Positions 24,252 through 36,037 of a stretch of DNA of 64,000 bases are shown here, in pieces. This DNA comes from Corydoras sp. C115 (Eukaryota > Chordata > Actinopteri > Siluriformes > Callichthyidae): positions 6,435,001-6,499,000 of the forward strand of contig JAFMOC010000011.1 in assembly GCA_019802505.1 (NCBI GenBank). Reading direction: 5' to 3'. The translations under genes and the position numbers were made by a program. The notes below the pieces were generated by a model, which did no database searches, had not been told where the DNA came from, and worked only from the letters and a program-made list of their open reading frames with translations. Each line of letters starts with the position of its first letter. Positions within the stretch are counted from its first letter, which is position 1.

Positions 24252-24895
24252 GGGCGGCACGGTGGCTTAGTGGTTAGCACGTTCGCCTCTCAGCGCTAGG
24301 GATTCCCGGTTCGAATCCCCATCTGGGTGGAGTTTCCATGTTCTCCCCGTGTCCGCGTGGGTTTCCTCCGGGTTCTCCGGTTTCCTCCCACAGTCCAAAA
24401 ACATGGATCAAGTTAATTGAGTTCTCTAAATTGCCCCATATAGACTGTGTTTGAGTGTGTACCCAGCGATGGATTGGCGCCCTGTCCTGGGTGTATCTGC
24501 CCAGCGCCTGAGATGTTCTCCCCTGGATGGGCATGGGGAACCCCACCGCGACCCTAATAGAGGATAAAGCGGGAGATAATGAATGTTCTCCTCTCAGCTC
24601 TAGGGATTCCGGTTCGAATCCCAATCTGGGTGGAGTTTCCATGTTCTCCCCGTGTCCGCGTGGGTTTCCTCCGGGTTCTCCGGTTTCCTCCCACAGTCCA
24701 AAAACATGGATCAAGTTAATTGAGTTCTCTAAATTGCCCCATATAGAGTGTGTTTGATCTCTCCACCCAGAGATGGATTGGCGCCCTGTCCTGGGTGTAT
24801 CTGCCCAGCGCCCGAGACGTTCTCCCCTGGATGGGCATGGGGAACCCCACCGCGACCCTAATAGAGGATAAAACGGGAGATAATGAATGAATGAA
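24252..24895 (+). mobile_element. V-SINE head-to-tail dimer in one target-site duplication
   Basis: Unit 1 (24252-24583) is full length, from GGGCGGCACGG to GCGGGAGATAATGAATG. Unit 2 (about 24584-24895) starts at TTCTCCTCTCAGCTCTAGGG, so it lacks box A, but it keeps box B, the centre and the tail. One 12-bp duplication, TGTAATTACCAT, flanks the pair (24240-24251, 24896-24907), with none between the units. Confidence 0.95.
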
Positions 24896-24907
24896 TGTAA
24901 TTACCAT

Positions 24908-27090
24908 AAATTAAGAAATTAAGAATAAAGATAAATTAAGAAATCTCATTTTCTGCTTAATCCTATTCTGGGTTCTAGGGTCGTGGGGGGCTCCCTATCC
25001 CCATCCAACAGAACATTTGTGGCACTGCGTACCTCGACAAGTCTGAGGACTAGTGAACTGTCCAGGGTGTTTCCTCTTTTTAAACATGTTGGATACTGGG
25101 ATAGACGCTAGTCCAAATTTAGAGTAAATAATAAAATAAAATGCCATTCTTACATTAGGGCTGGGGCAACGCATCGAATATGTCAATGTAAGTGATTACA
25201 AAAATTTGATTTGCATATCTTGCATCGATGCATCAACATAATAGAGATTTGATGTTTGATAAAGCAGTAAATGTGAAAGCATTTTTGTGTTTCAATAGTG
25301 CCCTCAAGAGCCCTGTGTTTGATTAAAGAAAATATTTCACCATTAAAGGTTTTTATTTTTCATTATTTGAAGTAATAAGTAATTTTAATGTCAAACACAA
25401 TCACATTAGAGTAATAGTTTTTAGGTTAATCAACCAATCGAAAATATTGTTATATTAATTGATAGAAAATTAGTCGTTAGGTGCAGCCCTTGCTTATATA
25501 TCACTTGCCTACCTACTGTATGTGACCTCATACAGGGGGAGAAGTTGTGGTTGGATGATATGTGTGTTGGGTTGCTGATATGCCTCACTGCCCAACCAGA
25601 GTCTGCACATTATTTCCTCAGTGGCTAGCTTTTCTTAAGGCCCCTCCGCACAGGCTGAATATGATTTCATGCCCTAGATCAGTTCCACAGTCTGCGGCTT
25701 GTGCTTCATCCCCCCGCTGAATGTGACAGGTTGCTGACGGGTTTTGAGGAGGCACACAACGAAGGGGTCGAATAGTCTTATGGTTTGTGCATCTGGTTTC
25801 TTGTTTCTCTGATCCTCTGCCTTTTTTCCCCCCTCTTCTGACTTCATCTTCTTTTCATGCTATTCACATTCATCAAAAATCAACACACTGGATTTGAGCT
25901 TAATCTGCATTTTCTTTTGGTTTTTTTAACAGGCCACACTCAGCATACTGGTCTTTGGTGGCATGCTCGGGTGGCAATGCTCTGAGGCATGTTGGGTTGC
26001 TCATAAACCTCCTGCCTTCTTTTGTCATCTATGACTGCCTTTCTCTGTCCTCCAGCTGATATTTGCTTCACCCATGTGTAAACTGTGCACACTGTGAAAA
26101 CAATAGCTGAATTAATTTCAAAGGGCATTCTTGGAAATGAAATCCTTCCCACTGTTAAAACGCTGAGAAAATATGTTTTAGATCATTTTACAGGCTTCAG
26201 CAAAACATAATAGAATTTATTAATCTGGATTAGCTAAATGTTACATTTAATAGACGTTGAAAACAACTTTTAATTAATCAGAAATAATGAAATATATATT
26301 TCATTAAGCATCACTTCTAAATGCTTTTATTTATATTTTATTTTATATGTAAGTGACAGATATTTTTTACTTCAGATTACAGTGCAGGAATAAAAAAAAC
26401 TAATTTATTTACATGGCATGTAATTTAATAAAAATATATATCACTCTAAATACAGGGTTTCAGCTGTGGCAATAAAATAAACATAAGACCTGTAATATAA
26501 CTGAATGTTAATAAATTAAATTCAAAATTTTTTTATTTGGCATGGTGTGTTGGCATGCTGGACCCAACCAGATGAGACAGAAATCCAAAAAAGACAAATA
26601 ATAGTTTGAACTTTGTTTAAATAAACAGAATAAAAGCTATCGATATATATGTGTGTATATGTGTATATACTGGGGGTGAGCTGCAGTATTCGCTGATTCG
26701 ACGATTCGATTCGGAGAACCATAGTCGACTATGAACCTCATAGTCGAATGTACCATTTTGACCACATGGGGGTGCCCATGGCAGCTGCTAAGCAGTAGTT
26801 TTTACATGAAATGTCTTTGTTTTCGTTATATATATAGCCTTTTGTTTAAATAAAATCATCCTAATTTCTGTTAATTTTTTTTTTTAATGATGTGTGCGCT
26901 TTAACAATAGGCTACACATTAATAAAGCTCCCCCTGCAGTTAGTTGCACATTCCAAATGAGCAGAAAAACAAGTAAAATATAAAAAAATATATTTTTTAA
27001 AAACCACGCAAATTTTGTGGTGAAAATCGACTATAGGGAAAATCTGACGAATCAGATTCGACTATGAAAATCCTTAGTTGAAGACACCCC
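24908..27090. other. Intronic DNA, nothing firm
   Basis: Apart from AT-rich runs, no element was recognised. 25500-25800 is less AT-rich and would be a reasonable place to look for conserved non-coding sequence. Confidence 0.4.
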
Positions 27091-27100
27091 TAATATATAC

Positions 27101-27450
27101 ATTCATTCAATCATTATCTTCCACTTTATCCTCTATTAGGGTCGCGGTGTGGGTTCCCCATGCCCATCCAGGGGAGAACGTCTCAGGCGCCGGTCAGATA
27201 GACCCAGGACAGGGCGCCAACCTATCACTGGGCACACACTCACTCACTCAGACACACTCTAGATGGGGAAATTTGGAGAACTCAATTGACTTGATCCATG
27301 TTTTTGGACTATGGGAGGAAACCGGAGAACCCGGAGGAAACCCATGTGGACACGGGGAGAACATGGAAACTCCACCCAGATGGGGATTCGAACCAGGAAT
27401 CCCTAGTGCTGAGAGGCGAACGTGCTAACCACTAAGCCACTGTGCCACCC
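27101..27450 (-). mobile_element. V-SINE, full length, minus strand
   Basis: The reverse-complement tail (CTTTATCCTCTATTAGGGTC) comes first and the head (CTAAGCCACTGTGCCACCC) last. Box B is nearly intact (GGATTCGAACC). Flanks carry ATATATAC on both sides (27093-27100, near 27455), a weak target duplication in TA-rich sequence. Confidence 0.93.
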
Positions 27451-28148
27451 ATGTATATATACAGTAGTTTATAATACACACTAAACAAAGTGAATTATAG
27501 AAACAAATGGAAAAAGGTGCATACTTCTTGGTCCTGATGCTGCTGCACCAAGATGCTGGGGGAGCCCTTGTTCTCCCCAGACGCTCGTGACAGTGCTGCC
27601 TAAGGGGAAGGAGCTGCATCACTCAAGCCAATGAGAATGACCCTTAGCTTCTGTTATGGCCAACAGTGGGTTAGTGTCACTGCCCTCTCTTTCTTTTGGG
27701 GTTTGGAAAGACTGCGATCTGCTACCGACAGATAGTGGCATGGTAGCACGTGTACTGCTCACTTTCCCGCCCCATATGTGGAGGGGGACACATAAAGTTT
27801 GGATAAAAAAAACAAGGTGCTAGAAAAGGTAACCTGTAAAAAATAGTAGCCATACTGTAGAAAAAACATGTGCAGGAGGGCCCTATTAAATGTGGAAGTG
27901 CTTTCCAAATGTCTGAATAATTCACGCTCAAGAACTGCAAGCCTTCCAAACACCAATCATTGGCTTAATCATTAAGAAGCCTCTAGCCATGGATGTCACC
28001 TTATACAATCTGAATATATTTAAGAAAATTTGCTTTAGGGCATGAACATGCTTTTTCATTAATTAATGAAAAAGATATACCATTTAATTGTTTATGCAGG
28101 AAATAATTTAATTTCACCTTCATACAGCTGCAACCCTTGAATGTCCTT

Positions 28149-28506
28149 TCATCCATTCATCCATCCATTATCTTCCGCTTTATCCTCTATTAGGGTTGCG
28201 GGAAGGTTCCCCATGCCCATCTAGTGGAGAACATCTCAGGCAATGGGCAGATACACCCAGGACAGGGTGCGCAATCTATCGCTGGGCACACACTCACACA
28301 CACAAACACACTCCATATGGGGCAATTTGGAGACCTCAATTGACCTTGATCCATGCTTTTTGGACTGTGGGAGGAAACCAGAGAACCCGGAGGAAACCCA
28401 CGTGGACACGAGGAGAACATGGAAACTCCAGCCAGATGGGGATTTGAACTGGGAATCCCTAGTGCTGATAGGCGAACGTGCTAACCACTAAGCCACCGTG
28501 CCGCCC
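28149..28506 (-). mobile_element. V-SINE, full length, minus strand, with target duplication
   Basis: The tail starts (TCCA)n then TTATCTTCCGCTTTATCC, and the head ends AAGCCACCGTGCCGCCC. An 11-bp duplication, TGAATGTCCTT, lies at 28138-28148 and 28507-28517. Confidence 0.95.
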
Positions 28507-28517
28507 TGAATGTCCTT

Positions 28518-30883
28518 CCACAACACATTTTATTGAATTAAATAATTTATTTTTTTATTAATAATTTTGTCTTCCTTAACCATGCTTTGGTGAGAGTTAG
28601 ATAACCGTTGTCCTGACACCTTTTTAAGGATTTGCTGGTGTAATTCCATATCCTTGGCGTCTAGACTGAGATAAAGTGGAAACATGCTTTTCCTCATGCT
28701 TGACATGACACTTTTCATTTAAAACCAAAACATTCTCATTCGGTCACATCTGTTAGCATTGTTTTTTGTTTGTTCTCCACAATAGCCATCTGGCTTATTT
28801 ACATGAACTTAGCAAACTGCAGATAATGGATGCATTGGAACCACTTTTTGTTAGACCAAATACAAGTGCTAACATTCAGGTACATACCAATACTGGTATT
28901 TGAGAGGTACACCAACATTAGAGTTAAAATAATGACTTAAAAAAACTTACTTTTGACCCTCTATTAAATAATGTTTTTTTTTGCTCACAAAACTATGATT
29001 GGTAACTTATTTAGTGTTTGTGTTACACACAATATACACAGTATAGGACTGATACCTTATACTTTTATCAGATATTAGAATCATCATCACTGTAGTAAGT
29101 CAGTAAAGTTCTTTTTTTAAGAGTAGTGTTTTTCTTTTTGCATTTTTCTGAACATTAACACTAGCTAACATTTAACCTGAACATTAACACTAGCTGATGT
29201 AAGGAAGGTGTTTATTTGCTCGGACATGTTGCTAGGACATGTTGTGGCCTCACGGTCTTTGCTAATGCAATAGTCTAGATTTTTTTTAGATTTGTACACA
29301 CATTAATAAAAGATGCTGTTATTGTTATTATCAAAAACATTTTTCTTCACATATCCCAAGTTGGGTTCAAAGCATTAATGATATGGTGCCCCTGGAGCAG
29401 TGAAAATTTGGGGCCTTGATCAAGAGCGCATACTGGCAATTTTTGTTGACCTAGAGATCAAACTCGCAACATTTCAATCAATAGTTATACACTCACACCA
29501 CAGAGCTTCCACTGCTCTGCTGTCGGTCTGACTGTGGATTGGAGGAGTCCACACGTCTTAGAGATGTTTTAGTGACACAGATCCTTGTTTTTAAACCAGT
29601 TTAAACCAGATTGTCATATTATTACATAAAACCCACTGACTCTTATTTCACATTATTTAATTTCAGTTATTCATAGAAGTACTTTTGCCACTCTGAGATT
29701 TTAAATATTGGATCATTTTCATCAGTAAATAAATAACCAATCATGAGTCCTTCTTAATGACTTTAGGAGCTAGTGTGAAGGTCCAATTATTTATTATGAC
29801 ACATTTTTTTGGAAATGTATAAATTCTAATATTTACAAATTCCCAAGAACCACTGTACCATTATGTATTAGCATTACTTGGTAACATTAAAAGGAGAGAT
29901 ATAAATTATCCAAGTTGAGTGAGATTTTTTTTCTTTTGTGGAAAATACTTCATGCATGAGCTTTTGTAAAATAATTTCTGAGCTATAGACAATGTCCATT
30001 GTGTTGTTGCTAGTACACTTCTCAGGGGACGTTCTCCACTGATATGTATCTTTGTCTACTACAACCCCTAATATATGGCAATATGACCGGCTCTTTCTTA
30101 CTATCTTATATCAGTAATTATGTTAGTTCATGCTCTGCTGAGTTCATATCTGGCTTTTGAGTGAGAGCTTTCGTCATGCTAAACTGTAGATCTGAGCTTT
30201 GCTATGCCGGAAGCATGAAAATGAAAAAGGAAATGTGTGGTTTGCACTGGAGGAGCATCTTTTTACAGGTAGAGATAATGTGAGATGAACTGAGTCATGC
30301 CAGACATCACAAACAAAAAGTTGTTAGTGTGTCATCTCTGCACTTTAACTTCGTGTTAAACACAATGTTTTTCAAGATATAGAAATAGAAGAATTGTTTT
30401 ATTGATTTTCAGTGAGTGATATCTGATGCAACCCTGCAGTTTCTTATGCATAGAAACAGAACCAATTTACATCATAACAGGCTTTTTATTCTACTAAAAG
30501 ACACTGATTTATTTAATCCAGTGTGTATATTAGTACCATGTCCCTTTTTTCTGTTCCAAATCCAAACACCTCGGCCAAATAAATCTAGGCCAGTTAAGTG
30601 TCCTTGCATCATGGAGCTTGGCAATTAGAGTTAATGCACCATGTTGCAAGCATGTTCATATTCTTGATTGCACCAGATCATTTAATGCAAAACCAATGAA
30701 TTACATAATGACAAGACAAATCCTTAAAATACAATGTAAAGAACAAATACCCCTAATATCAGTTGTTTTAGCTACGAACATCTGCAACATGTAATGTAAA
30801 ATACTACGTCACTATTGTTTAACTGTAAATGAACACATTACAAACAAATTTCAATTCTTTTTTTAACTGTTTTGCCCTGTTTA
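28518..30883. other. Intronic DNA with one weak SINE-like relic
   Basis: 29385-29520 reads on the minus strand like a decayed tRNA-type SINE (ending CCACAGAGCTTCCACTGC). The rest is AT-rich without recognised features. Confidence 0.4.
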
Positions 30884-31096
30884 TGCCCTGTGGCATGGTG
30901 GTTGGCCTTTTCACCTCTCAGTGCTGGGGATACAGTTTGAAATCCTGATCTGGATGAAGTTTCCATGTTCTTCCCGTGTCCATGTGGTTTTTTTCGGGTT
31001 TTCTGGTTTCCTCCCACAGTCCAAAAACAAGGATTCAAGGTAAATTGGCTGCTCTAAATTGACCCTATTAGAGTATCAAGCGAAAAATAATGAGAA
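30884..31096 (+). mobile_element. Old V-SINE copy with shortened tail
   Basis: The decayed head TGGCATGGTGGTTGG and CACCTCTCAGTGCTGGGG are followed by the centre (AAGTTTCCATGTTCTTCC, TCCTCCCACAGTCC). The tail jumps from CTAAATTGACCC to GTATCAAGCGAAAAATAATG, so most of it is deleted. Confidence 0.85.
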
Positions 31097-31180
31097 GAGA
31101 TCAGAACTTTAACTGGACCCTAATACTGTACATGTCTAAAATAATATATTATAATTGTAATTTTATTATGCTCACACACA

Positions 31181-31204
31181 AATTACCATGCCAACATGGT
31201 AATT
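31181..31204. repeat. Perfect 10-bp inverted repeat with 4-base loop
   Basis: AATTACCATG, CCAA, CATGGTAATT. It forms a perfect short hairpin, and there is no associated gene. Confidence 0.9.
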
Positions 31205-32036
31205 AGCTGGAAAGTGTGACTTTTTTTTCCATGTGTTTAAAGTGGTTGCATTCTTTAGTACATGTGAGTACTACAACATTCATGAAGGTCATCCTCTGAC
31301 CCCAATATAATGACAATTTGCAGAATATTTGCATATACTTGCCAAATGTCACTACTCTTAGGAAGAGAGGAGCTCTAGTTATACTGTAACATTTTCAGCC
31401 ACTTGGTGCTTACTTTAATGTGAGTCTTGAAACCATGCTAAAGTTGTGACACAATGGGACTCAAATGTGTTGATAATCTTTGGGTGTTACTTTCAGCTAT
31501 GTTTTACGTATAAATATAAATAGTTTTGTTTGTAAATATGCAATCGTGATATGTAAACTGATTTTGTTATAAGACTTGCCAATCCACCTCATGTATGCAC
31601 AATATGATCTTTGTGATGTATTCTGTCAATGGCACTTCCCAATGGAACTGCTGAGACTTGCCAAGCTATTCCCTCCAGGTGATAGTGGACATGCTCTGCC
31701 GTGTGGGGAAGTTTTATAGCCACAGATCGTTGTCAGCTTGCATTCTGCCAAGGTATAATGGACAGATACAAACTCCTAGATAGATGAAGACACTGCTCTT
31801 GTAGAGCTGCTCTTCATCCTTCTCTCTCATGAAAGTAAGTTTGATTGTAGGAAACATCAGTCACATGCTTTCTGCTCCCTCAAGCCTATCAGACAAACAT
31901 GTAATGTGAAGTTTGTGAGAGCAGCTATTCATCAACAAGCACCTACTGATTTAACTTTTTCCCATGAGAGAAAACACTGGTGCAATTCTAAACTAAGTGC
32001 AGGATAAAGAATGAAGGACCAGAGTGGGATGGCAAT

Positions 32037-32070
32037 TCTCTCTCTCTTTCTCTCTCTCTCTCTTTCTCTC
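32037..32070. repeat. (TC)n microsatellite
   Basis: An interrupted CT-dinucleotide run, followed by ACACACAAACACAC. Confidence 0.9.
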
Positions 32071-32690
32071 ACACACAAACACACTCATCTCTCTCTCCAT
32101 CTCACTCCATGTGTTTGTGTATTTATGTGTGTGCGCATGGGTGGGTGTGAGCATTGTTAGGATATGAGATCGGTCTGCAGTCTCATTAGCTACTGTTGAC
32201 AGAGCTGTTGACAGCACTGTCAGACTCCACCCCAGCTCACAGGGGAATTGAGCTCTCAGTCAGATCACGGTCACCTTGACAAAACCTTGAGCGCTGCTGA
32301 GCCAGACACGCTTCACTTTACATCTGGAACAATGTCGTTTTTGCTCCACTTGACTCCCTGACTCCAAATCTGCTTATTACTAGCTACTCAGAGAAAGCAA
32401 ACAATCATTTAAGAGCTCTTGGCCATGAAACTTTTCATTCTGTGGGTGTATGTGGGCCTGTGTCTGTGTCTTGTGCCTTCCCCTGCTCCATTCTTTATTG
32501 ATATAATGCAATCCAATACAATTTTTGAGAAAAAAATTAGTGACGCTGTATAATCATGGCCAAGCTCTAAATTGTAGATGAATAGCTGACAATTAGTTAA
32601 CCTTGTTCTGATATATTCTACCTGTTGCAATTATAGTTGAATTTTGAGCTTTTTCTCAATATTACTTAATGGCTTTCAATTGCCAAATTA

Positions 32691-33152
32691 TTCATTCATT
32701 CATTCATTATCTTCCGCTTTATCCTTTATTAGGGTCGTGGTGGGTTCCGCATGCCTATCCAGGGGAGAACGTTTCGGGCTCTGGGCAGATAAACCCAGGA
32801 CAGGGCGCCAATCTATAGGCACATTCGCCTCTTAGCGCTAGGGATTCCCGGTTCGAATCCCCAGCTGGGTGGAGTTTCCATGTTCTCCCCGTGTCCGCGT
32901 GGGTTTCTTCCGAATTCTCCAGTTTCCTCCCACAGTCCAAAAACATGGATCAAGTCAATTGAGTTCTCCAAATTGCCCCATATAGAGTGTGTATGTGTGC
33001 GTGTCCGTGTGAGTGAGTGTGTGCCCAGCGATAGATTGGCGCCCTGTCCTGGGTGTATCTGCCCAGCGCCCGAAACGTTCTCCCCTGGATGGGCATGGGG
33101 AACCCCCCGCAACCCTAATATAGGATAAAGTGGAAGATAATGGATGGATGGA
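32691..33152. mobile_element. Two V-SINE pieces joined in opposite orientation
   Basis: 32691-32818 is a minus-strand tail piece, from (ATTC)n to GGGCGCCAATCTATAG. It is fused without a gap to a plus-strand copy at 32819-33152 that starts in the head at GCACATTCGCCTC (box A missing) and runs to GGAAGATAATGGATGGATGG. No common duplication was found. Confidence 0.9.
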
Positions 33153-34784
33153 TAAATACAAGCCATATTTTCAGTTAAAAATCACCTACAAATACATTAA
33201 ACAAAGGGAAGTTAAGTAAGAAGTGCTTTATCTAGCCTGACTGACTTTTGCTTTGAGTTCTAGATTATGATGTGCTTATCTGTTACATTTATTGTGTGAT
33301 TATGACTTTGAATTGTTGTGTCTGAAATAAGTTTTAATGTTAAATAAATTTTTGCATTTGCAGCAGATTTTCGAATGCAGCTGTGATCTTAATTTCACTT
33401 GTGTTTTCTGGATTTGCATGTGTTTCTACCTTTTTCACCAACACAAAATAAGAACTTTTCAAATTTGGTGCCTAATTTGTGAATGGTGAACATTTCTGAC
33501 CAACAATAACAAAGTCCATAGATATCTGGAACCAAAATATGACACACACACACATATGTGTGTGTTCCATTGTGAATCATGATAATGTTATATGACACTC
33601 ATGATCAAGAGAATAGTAAAGGCAGCAACATGTATATAAAACCATAAACTTATCACTATAAACTTTAATAAGTTAGGGTATTTGTAAAGTCTTTTGATGC
33701 AGTGGTGATGATGCATTCATAATTACCGTGGTTCTGCTCAACTTGAAAGTGAGACAGTACTATAATTGTTCAGCAGATTAACTTAAAAAATCTGCTGACA
33801 GTGCTCTTTACAGAAACAGATGTTTGTGTCTGTCACTACGGCAATGACCTCTACTGTCTAATCAAGACACCAACAAAAAACAAAAGAATATACATTCTTC
33901 AAGTGTATTCAAAAAATGAAAAGGTCACCAGACCTAAGAGAGCACATGCGAACCAAAAATCATTTTGACCGGTTGGAAGGTCATTGTGGTAGTGCAGATG
34001 CATGTGAATTGGATACCACTAAAATAACGACAGATTATTTCTTACATTTTTCGGGTTGAATGACTGAGATAATTTGATCTGTGCACCACCATTTATTAGA
34101 ACGTCATGGGTGATTATCTTAAAATTATGGCTTATGAGTTCATGTCTGGATGGATTTTTCTGTTTTTGACATTATATTTTTTCGATCAGTGTACCATTAA
34201 ATTGATTTTGTTTCTTGTTAATGATGTTGCAAATAACTATCACTGTTTATGATTACAAATTTGTTGTGTATATTATTTGATCACAAAGCCTATTTTTTGG
34301 CACACTTACTTTGCTAATTTTAAATTAATCATCTTTTTTAGGCTAACTGGATGTTAGAGGGAACTTTTGGTGCCATGTGTTTTCGATTCAATAAATCTTC
34401 CATGGGTTGCAGGGTGTATATTGCACTCACATCTTTCAAGGTCCACTCTAGATTCAAAAGTTTGAAAAAACATAGTTTTATAATGAAGGCCATTCAAAAA
34501 AAAGACTATATGGGCAAAATAGCATTCTTGTTTAACCAGGATAAAACATAAGCTGAAAGCCCAGATATCCAGAAGCTTAATTTGTAAAGAATTTTTTAAA
34601 TGTTAATAAAAATATGAATTTGAATGAAGTGAAAAATGCTCAGGTAATGCACAGGTCCTATTTGTTGACTTCATTGTATAAGTTAGTAATCAGACATTTT
34701 TGAGTCTGCCTGGCTGGTGGAATTCTGATGAAGGTGTCAGTGAATTCCATCATTTTGAAAGTTGACCAAATAACACTCCGGGCT

Positions 34785-34955
34785 TTGCACACACACACAC
34801 ACACTGAATGAAGTGAGCACACATGTCTGGAGTGGTGGGCAGGCCTGGGAGCAATTGGAGTTAGGTGCCTTACCCAATGGCACTTTAGCCATGGTACCTG
34901 CTGGAACTGGAAATGAAATTGAACTGGGGCCCTTTGGGTTGCAAGGCTGGAGCCT
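34785..34955 (-). repeat. Relic of another tRNA-type SINE
   Basis: On the minus strand it reads CCAGCCTTGCAACCCAAAGG, then GCCATTGGGTAAGGCACC, then a (TG)n. The pattern resembles common fish SINE/LINE-tail combinations. The family is not certain. Confidence 0.45.
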
Positions 34956-35182
34956 CAAAAAAACACAAAAGTTATTATTTGTTAACTATTAAATAAATAT
35001 AAATTGAGCTTGGGAAAATGCACTGTCTGGTTTTCTCACTTAGCTTAGGCAGATGTGTGGCAAATTATAAATAAAGACATTTTGCGGCCTGTTTGAGTTT
35101 AGAGCCCAAAAAGGCGAGTGAGGGATTGTAGTGGGCTGGTGGGCTTTATTGCAGGTGAATTAATTGTTACATCCTAATTCAT

Positions 35183-35531
35183 GGGCGGCACGGTGGCTTA
35201 GTGGTTTAGCACGTTCGCCTCTCAGTGCTAGGGATTCCCGGTTCGAATCCCCATCTGGGTGGAGTTTCCATGTTCTCCCCGTGTCTGTGTGGGTTTCCTC
35301 CAGGTTCTCCGGTTTCCTCCCACAGTCCAAATACATGGATCAAGTCAATTGAATTCTCCAAATTGCCCCATATAGAGTGTGTCTGTGTGAGTGAGTGTGT
35401 GCCCAGCGATGGATTGGCGCCCTGTCCTGGGTCTATCTGCCCAGCGCCCGAGACTCTCCCCTGGATGGGCAATGGGGAACCCCACCGCGACCCTAATAGA
35501 GGATAAAGCGGGAGATAATGAATGAATGAAT
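35183..35531 (+). mobile_element. V-SINE, full length
   Basis: Intact head and box B, V-domain, and tail to (AATG)n. The flanks CTAATTCAT and CTAATTTAT form an imperfect duplication (8 of 9). It lies 146 bp from an opposite-strand copy. Confidence 0.94.
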
Positions 35532-35677
35532 GCTAATTTATCTCACTGAAAAAAAACACCAGAACTGTGTTTGCAAAGCAAGACCAGGCCAGTCAGATGT
35601 TTGGTGCTGCAAATGAGTATTTCTTTGACGCCAACTCACCTATTCACAATCTAGTGTCCACCTGTCACAGATACATT

Positions 35678-36029
35678 AATCCATCCATCTATTATCTTCC
35701 GCTTTATCCTCTATTAGGATCACGGTGGGGTTCTCCATGCCCATCCAGGGGAGAACGTTTTTGGCGCTGGGCAGATACACCCAGGACAGGGCGCCAATCT
35801 ATCTCTGGGCACACACTCACTTACACAAACACACTCTATATGGGACAATTTGGAGAATTCACTTGACCTTGATCCATGTTTTTGGACTGTGGGAGGAAAC
35901 TGGAGAACCCGGAGGAAACCACGTGGACACGGGGAGAACATGAAAACTCCACCCAGATTGGGATTCGAACCGGGAATCCCTAGTGCTGATAGGCGAACGT
36001 GCTAACCACTAAGCCACCGTGCCGCCCCT
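35678..36029 (-). mobile_element. V-SINE, full length, minus strand, with target duplication
   Basis: The tail CTTCCGCTTTATCCTCTATT comes first and the head GCCACCGTGCCGCCCC last. GATACATT duplicates at 35670-35677 and 36030-36037. Confidence 0.94.
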
Positions 36030-36037
36030 GATACATT

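Noticed and set aside
24274..24714. A set of similar frames encoding peptides with FGLWEETGEPGGNPRGHGENM
   Set aside because: They occur in every V-SINE copy and read through non-coding SINE sequence; box A and B and target duplications show that these are SINEs, not a gene family.
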